DNA of 64,000 nucleotides from Typha latifolia (taxonomy: Eukaryota > Streptophyta > Magnoliopsida > Poales > Typhaceae): NCBI GenBank assembly GCA_019914945.1, contig CM034108.1, forward strand, positions 9,054,280 through 9,118,279, written 5' to 3'. Shown piece by piece: positions 53,892 to 64,000 of the stretch. Below the pieces are notes generated by a model, which worked only from the letters and a program-made list of their open reading frames with translations, searched no databases and had not been told where the DNA came from. The position numbers and the translations under genes are program-made. Numbering within the stretch: position 1 is the stretch's first letter; the number at the start of each line of letters is the position of its first letter.

Positions 53892-54691
53892 CTTGATAAG
53901 ATTTGGAACCAAAGATAAGCTACGCAACTATTTCTTTAAGATCTGAATGTATTACAGAAATCAGTCCGTGCAACCGTGGGAAAATATTCCTTAGATATTA
54001 TTATTTTGTCAGAAAATTACAAAACTAATTGGGTTAGATCCATAGCTTCCTAATCGACAACTTTTATATTTATGCCCTTTGCAAATTCGAACTGTAGTAG
54101 GGACGAAAACATGGAATAACGTGGGTGATGGTGGTGGTGACGGGTGGAGTGGAAGTTAGGGTTATGGATGGATATGGAGATGAAGATGGATTGTAGATGT
54201 GATTTAGGGATATAGACGAAGGGAACAAAGTGGTCGAGATCCCAAAAAAGAGGGGTGGCTCGATAGTCGAGGGAGATTAGAAGTTAGAAGAAACCTTACC
54301 AACGATAGAGGTGGAAGGATGGTGAAGAGGGAGGAGGGAGATTAGGGTAGATAGATGATAGAGAGGCAAGAAATCATTATTCCAATTTCATAATGAATTT
54401 GGCTGCCATCCACATATATATAAAAGCTAGCCAACAAGTCTTAAAACAATATGAAACCCTAATTCTAGAGGATTCTCATTGATCACGTTCGGACGCACCA
54501 AAAGACGTCCTCTGTATGTGCAAACGCGATGTAGGCATTCGAACTCGCCCGACCGCGTTCAAATGCACAATATGCGTTCTCTTTATTTGTGAACTTGATG
54601 CAAGTGTTCGCAAGGGCATTCGAACGCGACCCCTCCTGCGTTCAATGAAAAGAAACACTACAATAAGAAAAGATCCTAACTACGCGTATCA
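53742..54691 (-). mobile_element. family B 5' LTR
   Basis: The right end is CTACGCGTATCA (minus strand TGATACGCGTAG). U3 has TTCGAA-type motifs (54480-54650), then 'gcatatata' style TATA (near 54412), the leader and U5. The PBS-like array is at the left end. It belongs to the gag at 52206-53741. Confidence 0.85.
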
Positions 54692-54977
54692 AGTCATCGG
54701 TGCGTTTCCAATCGCCTTGGAAAATGGCTTTCCAACGAATCTAATTTCAGGTGAATCAAATGGTGGGATTTGGAGATATCTTTGAATAAGTGGGTGGACG
54801 TCAGGGAGTCCATTCTTTGGATCCGTGGATGGCGGCACAGGATCTTACGTGGTTTATGGAGGTGGTAGGTCGGCGATAATGGGGTGGCACCGGTAAAGAA
54901 GGTGGTGGTGGAAGGACTATGGATGGTGGAGAGGGTTCGAGCGAAGGTAGAGAGTTCTGAAAAAGGGGGTGGAGTAT
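54692..54977 (-). mobile_element. fragment of a diverged A-like LTR
   Basis: GGCTTTCCAACGAATCTAAT, GGATCCGTGGATGGCGGCAC and GGGGTGGCACCGG match the reverse complement of the LTR at 41371-42117. Both ends are truncated. Confidence 0.7.
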
Positions 54978-55587
54978 AGTTACAGCGAATCAGAGTTGGG
55001 GATCTCGAGATATCGTTCGTTTAGTGGACGAACGTCAGGATGCTCTGTTTTGGATTCGTGGATGGAGGCACGAGATCCTAGGTAATGGTGGATGGTGGTG
55101 GACCGACGTTAATGTGGTGGCACCGGTGAAAAGTGATGGTGGAACGGTTGTGGTTGATGGAAGGATTAGGGCAAGTGTGGGATAGATTGGACGAAGGGGG
55201 AGAAGAGGGCCACCCCTAAGGGACTAGGGTGATTAGCCGGACGAGGGAGGTTAGAAGCGGCGTCGCCGGGGATTGAGAGAACCGGAGCGAAGAAGACGAA
55301 GGAGGCAAGGCAAAACTCAATCTCAATAATCAATAATAATTTTGGTTGCCCTACACATCCTTTTATAGGCTAACCAACAACTCACATTAACCCTAAAACA
55401 CAATTTTCGCCGACCACGTTCGAACGCACCGAATTAGCTCATCTGGACTTGCGAACGCGATGCAGGTGTTCGAACGCGTGATCGAACATGCCTGTCGGTA
55501 TTTGCGAACGCGATGCAGGCGTTCACAGTGCGTTCGAACGCACCGCGTTTGAACGCATAGTACATTATCTTCACCACGTTCAAAACC

Positions 55588-56324
55588 TGGTACGATCCTT
55601 CCTCGGCTATAGGCTCTGATACCAGCTTGATACGAACCCTCTTTTGGTGCTATGGCCCTGATACCAGATTGTTACGATCTTGCACGGAACTTTGAGATCA
55701 GATCCCGAAATATCCTACCGTTGGATCGCTGTGAAAGTTTGATATGATGTAGGCCCGGAAAAGAGCTTTCCAACGGATCTAGTTTGAGGCGAATCGGAGT
55801 TGGGGATCTCGAGATATCGTTCGTTTAGTGGACGAACGTCAGGATACTCTGTTTTTGGATTCCGTGGATGAAGGCACGAAATCCTGGGTAATGGTGGATT
55901 GTGGAGGGCCGGTGTTGATGGGGTGGCACCAGTGTAAAAGTGATGGTGGAAGGGTTATGGATGATGGAAAGGTTAGAGATAGCGATGGATAAATTGGAAG
56001 AAGGGGGAGAAGAGGGCCACTCCTAAGGGACTAGGGTGATTGGCCTCGAGGAGGAGAGATTAGACGGCGTCGCCGGGAGATTGAGGGAACGGGAGCGAAG
56101 AAGATGAAGGAGGCAAGGCAAACTCAATTCTCAATATTCAATTCCTAATTTTGGTTGCCCTACACATACTTTTATAGGCTAACCAACAACTCAATCTTAT
56201 CCTAAAACACAATCTTATCCTAAAACTCAATCTTATCCTAAAACACAATCTTATCCTAAAACTCAATCTTATCCTAAGGTAAATCCAAGCTCGAGACGAC
56301 GTCGGTGAAGTCCGAATCGTATCA
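55588..56324 (-). mobile_element. solo LTR, family A variant (TSD AAACC)
   Basis: It is 737 bp, TGGTACGATCC to GAATCGTATCA as printed, with AAACC at 55583-55587 and 56325-56329. It is the sister of the solo LTR at 4024-4779: five instead of six 18-bp repeats, and the same two PBS-like units (55612-55624, 55654-55666). Confidence 0.95.
56188..56277 (-). repeat. 18-bp tandem repeat, 5 units, in LTR U3
   Basis: Five contiguous AACTCAATCTTATCCTAA units with T/A alternation at the fourth base. This is the reverse complement of the array at 4071-4178. Confidence 0.95.
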
Positions 56325-56486
56325 AAACCCTGTTCACAAACCGCGTTCGAACTCACTGCACCCGCGTTCGAACGCGACTTACAGAAAACTCATTTTAATG
56401 GAAATTAAACACTAAAACATGAAATAAAAACACTCCTAAAGTGAATCCATGCTCGAGACGACGTCGGTGAAGTCCGAATCGTATCA

Positions 56487-57384
56487 ATCCACCACGCTTC
56501 CGCAACCTTGTCCTCAAGGTTTGAAGTTTGTGAAGCGATCTTTGAACTCTGGCTTAAGTTCCTCCATGGTATGATCTTCTGCATTGGTTCCCCACATATC
56601 TGAAGATATAGGAAATCTTTGTGTCTTTGAAAGAGCGGCAAGTTCACTTGTGTCCTAGTTGGCGCGAAAGAGCATCGGCGGCTCGATTTTCAATCCCCTT
56701 TTTGTAGACTAATTTGTAGTCATACCCAAGGAGTTTCGTGACCCACCGTTGTTGGGCTGGGGTGTGCACACGTTGCTCCATGAAGTAGGGTAAGCTACGC
56801 TGGTCCGTGCGGATAGTAAATCGTTGGCCAATCAAATAGGGTCGCCATTTGGTGACGGCATGTAGAATCGCTAGCATTTCGCGCTCGTAGGTAGATAGCT
56901 GTCGCGACTGACTTGACAATGATTTGCTCATATATGCCACGGGCTCTTGCATCAAAACTGCTCCAATGCCCTCACCCGAAGCGTCGCCCTCCACCATAAA
57001 GGGCTTGCCGAAATCTGGTAGTGCTAGAACCGGAGCTGTAGACATAGCTGTCTTCAAGGCTTCGAAGGCCTCCGTTGCTTTGCCCGTCCCTTGAAACCCA
57101 CCTTTTCTGAGTAAGGAGGTCAGCGGGGCAGCAATTTTGCCATAGTTGGCAACAAATTGCCGGTAGTACCCTGTCAATCCAAGGAATCCCCTCAATTCCC
57201 TCTGATTAGTAGGAATCGGCCAATCCACCATATTCTTGATCTTGCTTGGGTTGGCTTCCACTCCTTTTACAGAGATTATATGCCCCATGTACTCCACTCT
57301 TGACTCTCCCCAAAGACACTTGCTCATCTTAACTTTTAGCTGGTTTTGTCGCAAGATATTTAATACCTCCCGCACGTGCCGCAA
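56487..57384 (-). pseudogene. family A element 2, RNase H and terminal tail without integrase
   Basis: The open frame at 56644-57384 runs from HVREVLNILRQNQLKVKMSKC through VEYMGHIIS and GFLGLTGYYRQFVANYGKI. It continues into RNase H ([48 protein letters not shown]-stop). In VEGDASGEG the usual Cys before DAS is Gly. After a frame change come PISSDMWGTNAEDH, DRFTNFKP-stop and the polypurine tract, with no integrase. Confidence 0.9.
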
Positions 57385-57393
57385 GTGCTCACT

Positions 57394-58182
57394 TCAATTC
57401 CTGCTATATACTAGAATATCATCAAAGAAGACGAGCACGTACCGACGCAAGAGTGGACGGAAGAGGTCATTCATCAGCCCTTGGAAGGTGGCCGGTGCAT
57501 TGGTGAGCCCAAACGACATGACTCGGAACTCATAGTGGCCATCGTGAGTTCGGAACGCCGTTTTGTGTACATCTTCAGGGTCGACTCGGATTTGATGGTA
57601 TCCCGCTCTTAAGTCAAGTTTGCTGAAGTAGGCCGACCCTGTGAGCTCATCCAGCAACTCCTCGATCACCGGTATTGGATACCGGTCCTTGACAGTAATT
57701 GCATTCAAGGCTCGGTAGTCAACGCAAAACCGCCAACTCCGGCCTTTCTTCCGAACCAGCAGCACCGACGATGAGTAGGCACTTCTACTCGGTTGAATAA
57801 TCCCTTGCTCGAGCATTTCCTCCACCAATTTACTGATCTCTTCCTTCTGGACATGCGGGTACCGATAGGGTCGGACATTCGCAGGTTCAGCCCCTGGAAT
57901 GATTTGGATGCGATGGTCATGACGACGGTTCGGCGGTAGTCCTCGGGGTTCCTTGAAGAGATCCTGAAACTCCTGCAGCAGCTCTTCCATGTCAGAGGCT
58001 ACTTCCTTTGTTGGTGGATGTTCTGGTTCAACAACAGCCATTTGCAATAATAGAGCTCGGTCCCCTGCACAAGGAAAACCCACAAGTGGTTGCAATGTCG
58101 GCCCTTGCCGCGGTTGATTTCCATCCAACAAAGACCCTTCTTCCATTCCTCCGAAATGTCGGTGTGAGGTTTGAGAAATCAA
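57394..58182 (-). pseudogene. family A element 2, reverse transcriptase
   Basis: The open frame of 262 codons has the linker ([20 protein letters not shown]), [101 protein letters not shown] and an intact catalytic [10 protein letters not shown] stop follows SRN at 57394. Upstream it is joined to the protease by a frameshift near 58140. It is the most complete chromovirus RT in the window and would copy element RNA if it were expressed as part of an intact polyprotein. Confidence 0.92.
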
Positions 58183-58816
58183 ATGTTACGGGCCCCAAGC
58201 TTTGAAGCCATTGAGTCCCCAAAATAATATCGGCACCTTGCAAGGCCAACGGATAAAGGTCCAATGTGAAAGTTTGGCCTTGCACCTTCAATTCCACACC
58301 TCCATAAATAAAATCTGCTCGCAATGTGGTGCCATCTCCGATTGTCACATCGAACCCTTCCATGGGTTCTGACTCAAGCCCAATCTTCCTAAGGAGCCTC
58401 TTGTCAATGAAGTTGTGGGTGGACCTGGTGTCAATCAAGATTCTCACTGTGGTTTTTTTGACTACCCCGTTTACCCGCAAGGTTTTTGGCGTAGCTATCC
58501 CCGAATAGGCGTGGAGGGAGATTTCGGCTATCATGTCCTCCATGGGTTGCTCCTTAGTTTCTTCTCTTTGATGTCCAGCCACATCTGCACCTTCAGCTGC
58601 AAACTCATCCTCCGCTTCCTCCAATCCATCGATTAGCATCACCGATCCCATCGGTTTAGCGCAGCGATGCCCGGGTACAAACTTCTCATTACAACGGAAG
58701 CATAGGCCCTTGGCTCTTCTTTCTTCTACTTGGGCTGGTGTGAGTGCTCGTCCCGGACCTCTAGGTGCATACTTCACATCTTGGGATGGCTTCAAGGGTG
58801 CTCGAGGAGGTACCAC
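58028..58816 (-). pseudogene. family A element 2, gag C-terminus and protease
   Basis: The open frame contains the knuckle CFRCNEKFVPGHRC, the acidic linker (LIDGLEEAEDEFAAEG), AEISLHAYSGIATPKTLRVNG and LIDTRSTHNFIDKRLLRKIG. The Gly of D-T-G is Arg, so the protease is inactive. GTTLRADFIYGGVELKVQGQ and ILGTQWLQSLGP follow. It ends out of frame with RT. Confidence 0.92.
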
Positions 58817-59957
58817 CGTAGCAAAGAACCCTTGGTACTCCGATAGTATTTCCCGCCGCTATGTTTGGTTGAGCTTGATTGCGGCTTCCTTGGCTCATCC
58901 AACTCTGCTTCAAGTGTATCTTCATGGCCCTATGTTTCTCTTCCATAAGCACCGCATCTTCGAAGGCCTCCTTTAAGGTTCTAGGCCCTAAAGCCCTCAC
59001 ATCGGCTTGTATGTCACCCCGCAGCCCGGAGATGAAGGTGCTGCGAAGTTGCTGATCCGTCCATGGTGGATGACATTGGCTACTAATCCTCTCAAATTCT
59101 TCTTGGTATGACCCAACCGTGGTCTTTTGCACCGTCTTTGAGAGGAGAGCATCAAAGTCTTCATATCCCGATGCTCGAAATCGCCGTGTGATATCGGCGC
59201 AAAATTCAGCCCAAGTTTCGATAGCCTCAGTGGCATTGGCTGCTTGAAACCAATGAAGCGCCGCATCCTCAAGGTGGAAGCTCACAAGCGTCACCTTGTA
59301 CTCTTCCGTCGTTCCTTGGTATGCAAAGAATTGCTCCGCCCTATACAACCAATCGATCGGGTCGCCACCTTTGAACTTGGGGACTTCGAGACGCACGACT
59401 TGCCCACGGATGCCATTGTCTCGTTCCGGATCATGTCCTTGTCTAATCGGGGGAGGATGCACCATGAAGGGTTGATGATCCCTCCTTCGGTTTTGATTAA
59501 CTAGTTGTGGTTCCGGATCGTATTGACCCGCCCACGGATCTTGATCTCCAAGGCGGTCTCCATAGTGGTTCACCCGTCGGATGGGTTCACCTGCAACTGG
59601 ACCTGGTGTAACCATCCTTGCTTGCCTCTGCCCATAGGGTGGTGGTAGCAGCGGCTCTTGTGGTTGCAAAGGCTAAACCGGTGGCGGTGGGTTCAAGGGG
59701 GTGGACTCGCGTCGTGGGGTCGATGGTGCTTTCCCGTTCGCCCGTAGTTCCCGCATCATCTCCATCATCATCTGATTGTTGATGGCCAATTGCTCTGAAA
59801 TAGACCCCAACATGGCTTGAACGCTAGGTTCTTCCGTATTCTGATTAGATCGGGCGGTTCCACGGGTAGAAGTCCTTGCAATCGTTTCTCCCTCCTCTAT
59901 TGGGAGAATCTCTTCTTCATCATCTCGCCGTGCAGCCATGGATCTGGTTGTCGTCAT
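58761..59957 (-). pseudogene. family A element 2, gag
   Basis: The start MTTTRSMAARRDDEEE (59957) is as in element 1. A CAG-to-TAG change gives a stop after NPPPPV at about 59670. The frame then continues with LQPQEPLLPPPYGQRQA, GGDPIDWLYRAEQFFAYQGT, FHLEDAALHWFQAANATEA and FISGLRGDIQADVRALGPR. One extra base near 58828 shifts it after NTIGVPRV. Otherwise it is very close to the 594-aa frame at 14926-16710. Confidence 0.92.
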
Positions 59958-59982
59958 TGGAAGCGCTTGTCCAAGGAAAGGT

Positions 59983-59995
59983 GGCTCTGATACCA
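59983..59995 (-). promoter_or_regulatory. primer binding site (tRNA-iMet), family A element 2
   Basis: On the minus strand TGGTATCAGAGCC begins 3 nt after the LTR end. One more copy of the 13-mer lies 42 bp away inside the LTR. Confidence 0.85.
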
Positions 59996-59998
59996 GAT

Positions 59999-60924
59999 TG
60001 ATACGATCTTCTCTTTGGGGCTAAGGCTCTGATACCAGCTTGTTACGATTTGGCACGGAATTTTGAAATTAGATCCCAAAATATTCCGCCGTCGGATCGA
60101 CGTGAGATTTTGATATGTTGTAGCCTCATAAAAGAGCTTTCTAACAAATCTAGTTACAGGCGAATCGGAGTTGGGGATCTCGAGATATCGTTCGTTTAGT
60201 GGACAAACGTCAGGATGCTCTATTTTGGATACGTGGATGGAGGCACGAGATCCTAGGTAATGGTGGATGGTGGTGGACCGGCGTTAATGTGGTGGCACCG
60301 GTGAAAAGTGATGGTGGAACGGTTGTGGTTAATGGAAGGATTAGGGCAAGTGTGGGATTGATTGGACGAAGGGGGAGAAGAGGGCCACCCCTAAGGGACT
60401 AGGGTGATTAGCCGGACGAGGGAGGTTAGAAGCGGCGTCGCCGGGGATTGAGAGAACGGGAGCGAAGAAGACGAAGGAGGCAAGGCAAAACTCAATCTCA
60501 ATAATCAATAATAATTTTGGTTGCCCTACACATCCTTTTATAGGCTAACCAACAACTCACATTAACCCTAAAACACAATTTTTGCCGACCGCGTTCGAAC
60601 TCGCCCGACCGCGTTCGAACGCACCGAATTAGCTCATATGGACTTGCGAAGGAGATGCAGGCGTTCGAACGCGTGATCGAACGTGCCTGTCGGTATTTGC
60701 GAAGGCGATGCAGGCGTTCACAGTGCGTTCGAACGCACAGTACATTCTCTTCACCATGTTCACAACCCCGTTCACAAACCGCGTTCGAACTCACTCCACC
60801 CGCGTTCGAACGCGACTTACAGAAAACTTATTTTAATGGAAATTAAACACTAAAACATGAAATAAAAACACTCCTAAAGTGAATCCATGCTCGAGACGAC
60901 GTCGGTGAAGTCCGAATCGTATCA
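59999..60924 (-). mobile_element. family A element 2, 5' LTR
   Basis: It is 926 bp as printed from TGATACGATCTTC to GAATCGTATCA. It contains one PBS-like unit (element 1 has two), a TATA box (reverse complement near 60535) and the palindrome cluster (60590-60810). The right flank is TTCAC inside gag of another element. Confidence 0.93.
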
Positions 60925-62079
60925 TTCACGTCGTGGGATGGCCTCAAAGGTGCCTAAGGAGGCACCATTGTAGCAGTAACCCTTAGTGCACCAGCTGCAT
61001 TTACAGCCACTACGATAGGTTGAACCGGGTAATGGCTGTCCTAGTTTGTCCAGCTCGGTTTGGTGTGAATCCTCATTGCTCGATGCTTATCCTCTATTAA
61101 CACTGCATCTTCAAAGGCCTCCTTCAAGGTTCTAGGCCTTAAAGCCCTCACATTGGCTTGTATATCCCCCCGTAGCTCGGAGATGAAAGTGCTGCGAAGT
61201 TGTTCGTAAGTCCATAGAGGGTGGCATTGACTACTTATCCTCTCAAATTCTTACTGGCATGCTCCAATTGTAGTTCTTTGTATAGTCTTCAAGAGAAGAG
61301 CATCGAAGTCTTATGTCGATGCAAAAATCCGTCCATCTTTCCATTGGTTCGTGCACATTAGCCGCCCAGAACTAATGGAGTGTCGCATCTTCAAGATGGA
61401 AGCTCGTAAGCATCACCTTTTGTTCTTCCACTGTTCCTTGGTATGCAAAAATTGTTCTTGCTTGATATAGCCAATCGACCAGGTCTCCACCCTTGAACTT
61501 CGGAAAGTCAAGACGCACGATTCATCCACGAATATCGTTGTCTCGATCTAGATCGTATCTGAAACCCGGGTCGACCTACGTGGGATGTATCATGACAGGT
61601 GGATGATCCCTCCTTTGATTTATTTCAATCCGACAAGGTTCTATTCCAACTTGCTCTGCTTAAGGGTCGAAACCCCCAAATTGATCACCGCCACAGTTTG
61701 CCCGATGGACGTGCTCACCCGCTTGTTGGCCGGGCGAAACCACCCTTGCTCTTCATTGATTGAGGGGAGGTGGCAGCAAGGGTTCTTGTTGGTGAAGAGA
61801 GTGGAGTGGCGGTAATGTCTCTCATCGCCCATATTTCTCGCATCATGTCCATCATCATTTGGTTATTTATGGCCATCTATTCTAAAAGTGATCCGATCAT
61901 AGCTTGAATGCTAGGCGTTTCCACATTCGGATTCAATCGGGTGGCTCTACAGGTGGAGGTTCCCATGGTCGTTTCCTCCTCCATTAGGGGGTTCTCCTCC
62001 TCATTTTTTCATGTGGCCATGGCACTAGTTGTCGTTATCGAAAGTGTGTGTCCGAGGAACGGTAGCCCTAATACCATTT
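60925..62079 (-). pseudogene. family D gag
   Basis: The minus strand runs from an ATG near 62020 (after the decayed PBS 'ggtattagggc') through a Pro/Arg-rich part and PKFKGGDLVDWLYQARTIF. It continues with FHLEDATLH, then ISSQCHPLWTYEQLRSTFISEL, GDIQANVRALRPRTLKEAFEDAV and HRAMRIHTKPSWT. It parallels family A gag with many changes, several stops and frameshifts (for example near 61240-61330). It is cut at 60925 by element A2. Confidence 0.8.
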
Positions 62080-62905
62080 TGATACGATCTCCCCTTAAAA
62101 AGGGTTGATCTGACTTGCAACTAGTTCTAGGTAGAAATTTGTACAGAGCTTTTGAGATATTATCCAATGGATCTAATTGTTGGATCAATGTGAAATTTTT
62201 CTTTGCTGTAGCACTATGAAAGAGCTTTTCAACGAATCTAATTTCACTCGAATCGGATGGCTAGATCTAGATACATCATTGAAATAGTGTATGAAGGTTG
62301 GAAGATCTAAGGAATTGAGATCCATGGGTGGAGGCATAGACTCCTAGGTGAAATATGGTGGTGGTAAACTAGTAGTAATGTGATGCCACTAGTAGGGTTG
62401 ATTGAGATGGAAGGTTATGGATGGGGTTAATGCCACGGTAAGGAGAGTAGAAGAAGAGGGAGAAGAGGGCTTCCCCTAAGGGTCTAGGCTAGTAGGCCAC
62501 CCTATGAGGTTAGAGGTAGCATAGCCGAGGAAGGAAGGAGCAAGGAGAAGGAGAGGAGAATAATGGTGGAAGAAACTTTATTTCATTCGATAATGACAAT
62601 AAGTTTGCCTTCCACATATTTAGAGGCTAAATTAAAAGGAAAACAAACTACAATAAACCCTTGAAACAATGCATTCTGGCCAAGTGTATTTGAATGGGGT
62701 CGGGGCATGTTCGAACGGGCAAAACACGTTCTGTGTATTTGCGAACACATGCAAGCATTCAATCAGACGTTCAAATGCGACTTTCCCGAGTTCAAATAGG
62801 CAAATCGCGTTGTCTATATTTATAAATATATGAAGGCGTTTGAACACGGCGTTCAAATGCAACTTCCCCGCATTTGAATGCGATAGCCAAAACCTCTATT
62901 CCTAG
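62080..62905 (-). mobile_element. family D 5' LTR, truncated
   Basis: It starts TGATACGATCTCCCC next to the decayed PBS (TAATACCA at 62070). U5 and the leader resemble diverged A LTRs (AGAGCTTTTCAACGAATCTA, GGATCCATGGGTGGAGGC-like). TTCGAA-derived motifs are at 62690-62880. The U3 end is missing; a plus-strand protease fragment follows. Confidence 0.75.
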
Positions 62906-64000
62906 AAAACAAAAGTGACTCCGCTCGAGAGAACTAGGTCTAATGAATGTGGAACCGATAGTGGGCTTTGATGTTACGATAGGCGATGGCACAACGTTAC
63001 AAGCTGATGCAGTGTGCCATTGGGTATAACTACAGGTGCAAGGCTTCGATTTTTCACTTGATTCATACCCATTGACGTTGAGAGGAGCAGATTTAGTGCT
63101 AGGCATTCAATGGCTACAGAGCTTAAGGGTTGTCACCTTTAACTTTGCGGACCTAAGCCTCACCTTTTAGCGAGGAGACGAGGTGGTGCGGCTATAAGGC
63201 AGCCAGCTATGCCAGGGTCCAGCTCTATGACCGCTGATTGGAGAGCCATGTTTGGGTGATTATGGGATGTTTATGTAGCTTGCACCTACTATTCCAGAGC
63301 CTACTTCAAGACAAGGTATAGCCGTTGACTTGGATCGGTCATTGTAGGATTTTATAGACATTTTTTAGGAGCTGCGGGGGCTATCGCCCACCTGCAAGCA
63401 CAACCGCCCAATCTAGATTGTACTCGAGGCCTAACCAGCGAACGTTCAACCCTACCAATACCCTCAAATACGAAAAGAGGATATTAGCAAGATGGTCATG
63501 GAGATGTTCGAGCAAGGCATTATTCAACCAAGTTAAAGTGCCTTCTCCTCGCTAGTGTTGCTAGCACGCAAGAAAGACAGAAGTTAGCAATTTTGTATGG
63601 ATTATTGGGCTTTGAATGCAATCACTGTTGCTTATCTTAGCAAGGCATTATTTGAAAGGACAAGGCAATTGTCGACATACAAACGAGAGATGCTAGCCAA
63701 TTTGCATGCTCTTGCTAAATGGAGACGTTACCTCATTTGGCAGTAATTCACCATTCGAACCAACCAACAAAGCTTGCCCTTCTTCTAGAATGGGTTACAA
63801 AGCTGTTGAGATTTGACTATGACTTGGGGCATAAAAGAGAAACTAAAAATCGAGCCACCGATGCCTTATCACGTCTACCTAGCACGGGGGAGCTTGTGGC
63901 ATTTTCAATTCCAACTTTCCCTTTCTTTTCAGATTTGAGAAAGGTTGGAGAGAATCATCTAGAGGTGGTTCAATTGCTAGAGGAGTTGACTAGGGACCCA
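62906..64000 (+). pseudogene. family D protease, RT and RNase H with internal deletion
   Basis: Protease part: GFDVTIGDGTTLQADAVCHWV, LTLRGADLVLGIQWLQSLR. Then a linker with stops and the RT start: [44 protein letters not shown] (about 63625). The next residues are AYLSKALFERTRQLSTYKREMLA of RNase H, so the RT core is deleted. RVTKLLRFDYDLGHKRETKN, ATDALSRLPSTGELVAF and HLEVVQLLEELTRDP continue to the window edge. Stops near 63746 and 63788 and frame changes are present. Confidence 0.85.

Larger units (their letters stand above)
54978..56486 (-). mobile_element. family A element 2, 3' LTR (split)
   Basis: 54978-55587 and 56330-56486 together match the LTR at 59999-60924 except for about 150 bp missing at the left (U5) end, where it meets another LTR fragment. 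TTCGAA motifs are at 55415-55560 and 56342-56375. Confidence 0.88.
54978..60924 (-). mobile_element. family A element 2, integrase-less, nearly complete
   Basis: The right 5' LTR (59999-60924), PBS, gag, protease, RT and RNase H are followed by the polypurine tract and a 3' LTR (54978-55587 plus 56330-56486, left end missing). The 3' LTR holds a nested solo LTR. The pol ends after RNase H with the same SSDMWGTNAEDHTMEE tail as element 1, so the two share the integrase/chromodomain deletion. At least one nonsense codon and several frameshifts make it older than element 1. Confidence 0.9.

Overview
The window is a stretch of plant nuclear heterochromatin made of nested LTR retrotransposons. I find no host gene, tRNA, rRNA or CRISPR array. 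The evidence for a flowering plant is initiator tRNA-Met primer binding sites (TGGTATCAGAGC), chromovirus polyproteins ending in a chromodomain, long GC-to-AT graded Tekay/Del-type LTRs, and SIRE-type and other Ty1/copia relics. I cannot name the species. I use local family names: A (Reina-like chromovirus, LTR about 0.93-0.98 kb), B (related chromovirus, LTR about 0.7-0.95 kb, two U3 types), C and D (more diverged relatives), Tekay (LTR about 3 kb), plus copia pieces. Clade names come from motif recognition only.

Layout. 1-6.1 kb: copia RT relic, decayed Tekay-like LTR, inverted SIRE-type gag/PR relic fused to a chromovirus protease, a solo A-type LTR (4024-4779, TSD TCTCC), and a copia-like LTR with a 54-bp tandem array. 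6.1-7.75 kb: 3' half of a Tekay LTR. 7.8-18 kb: a broken family B pol and its 3' LTR, which is split by a complete minus-strand family A element (11757-17734, TSD CCTAT). That element carries a plus-strand family A fragment inside it. 18-28.2 kb: mixed gag, copia integrase and LTR pieces, a solo B LTR (21633-22548, TSD ACGCA), minus-strand element C, and a plus-strand B gag-protease. 28.2-40.5 kb: B LTRs, then a minus-strand Tekay element (about 29.7-40.5 kb) interrupted by a Tekay solo LTR (30183-33267, TSD ACCAT) and a B fragment. 40.5-50.7 kb: D-like gag, LTR pieces, a very decayed Tekay relic, and another Tekay solo LTR (47055-50007, TSD GTAAC) inside a B LTR. 50.7-64 kb: more A and B fragments, a second minus-strand A element (54978-60924) with a solo LTR nested in its 3' LTR (55588-56324, TSD AAACC), and D gag, LTR and pol running off the end.

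The main points of interest are these. (1) Family A and B LTRs end in tandem copies of the tRNA primer binding site; target-site duplications prove the copies lie inside the LTR. (2) Two family A elements share a pol that stops after RNase H, with no integrase or chromodomain, yet one has intact TSDs. (3) Tekay LTRs carry an array of small hairpins with compensatory stem changes. (4) Tekay LTRs carry what looks like a conserved intron with a fixed branch-point distance. (5) A GCGTTCGAACGC palindrome is clustered in the U3 of several gypsy families and a copia-like LTR.
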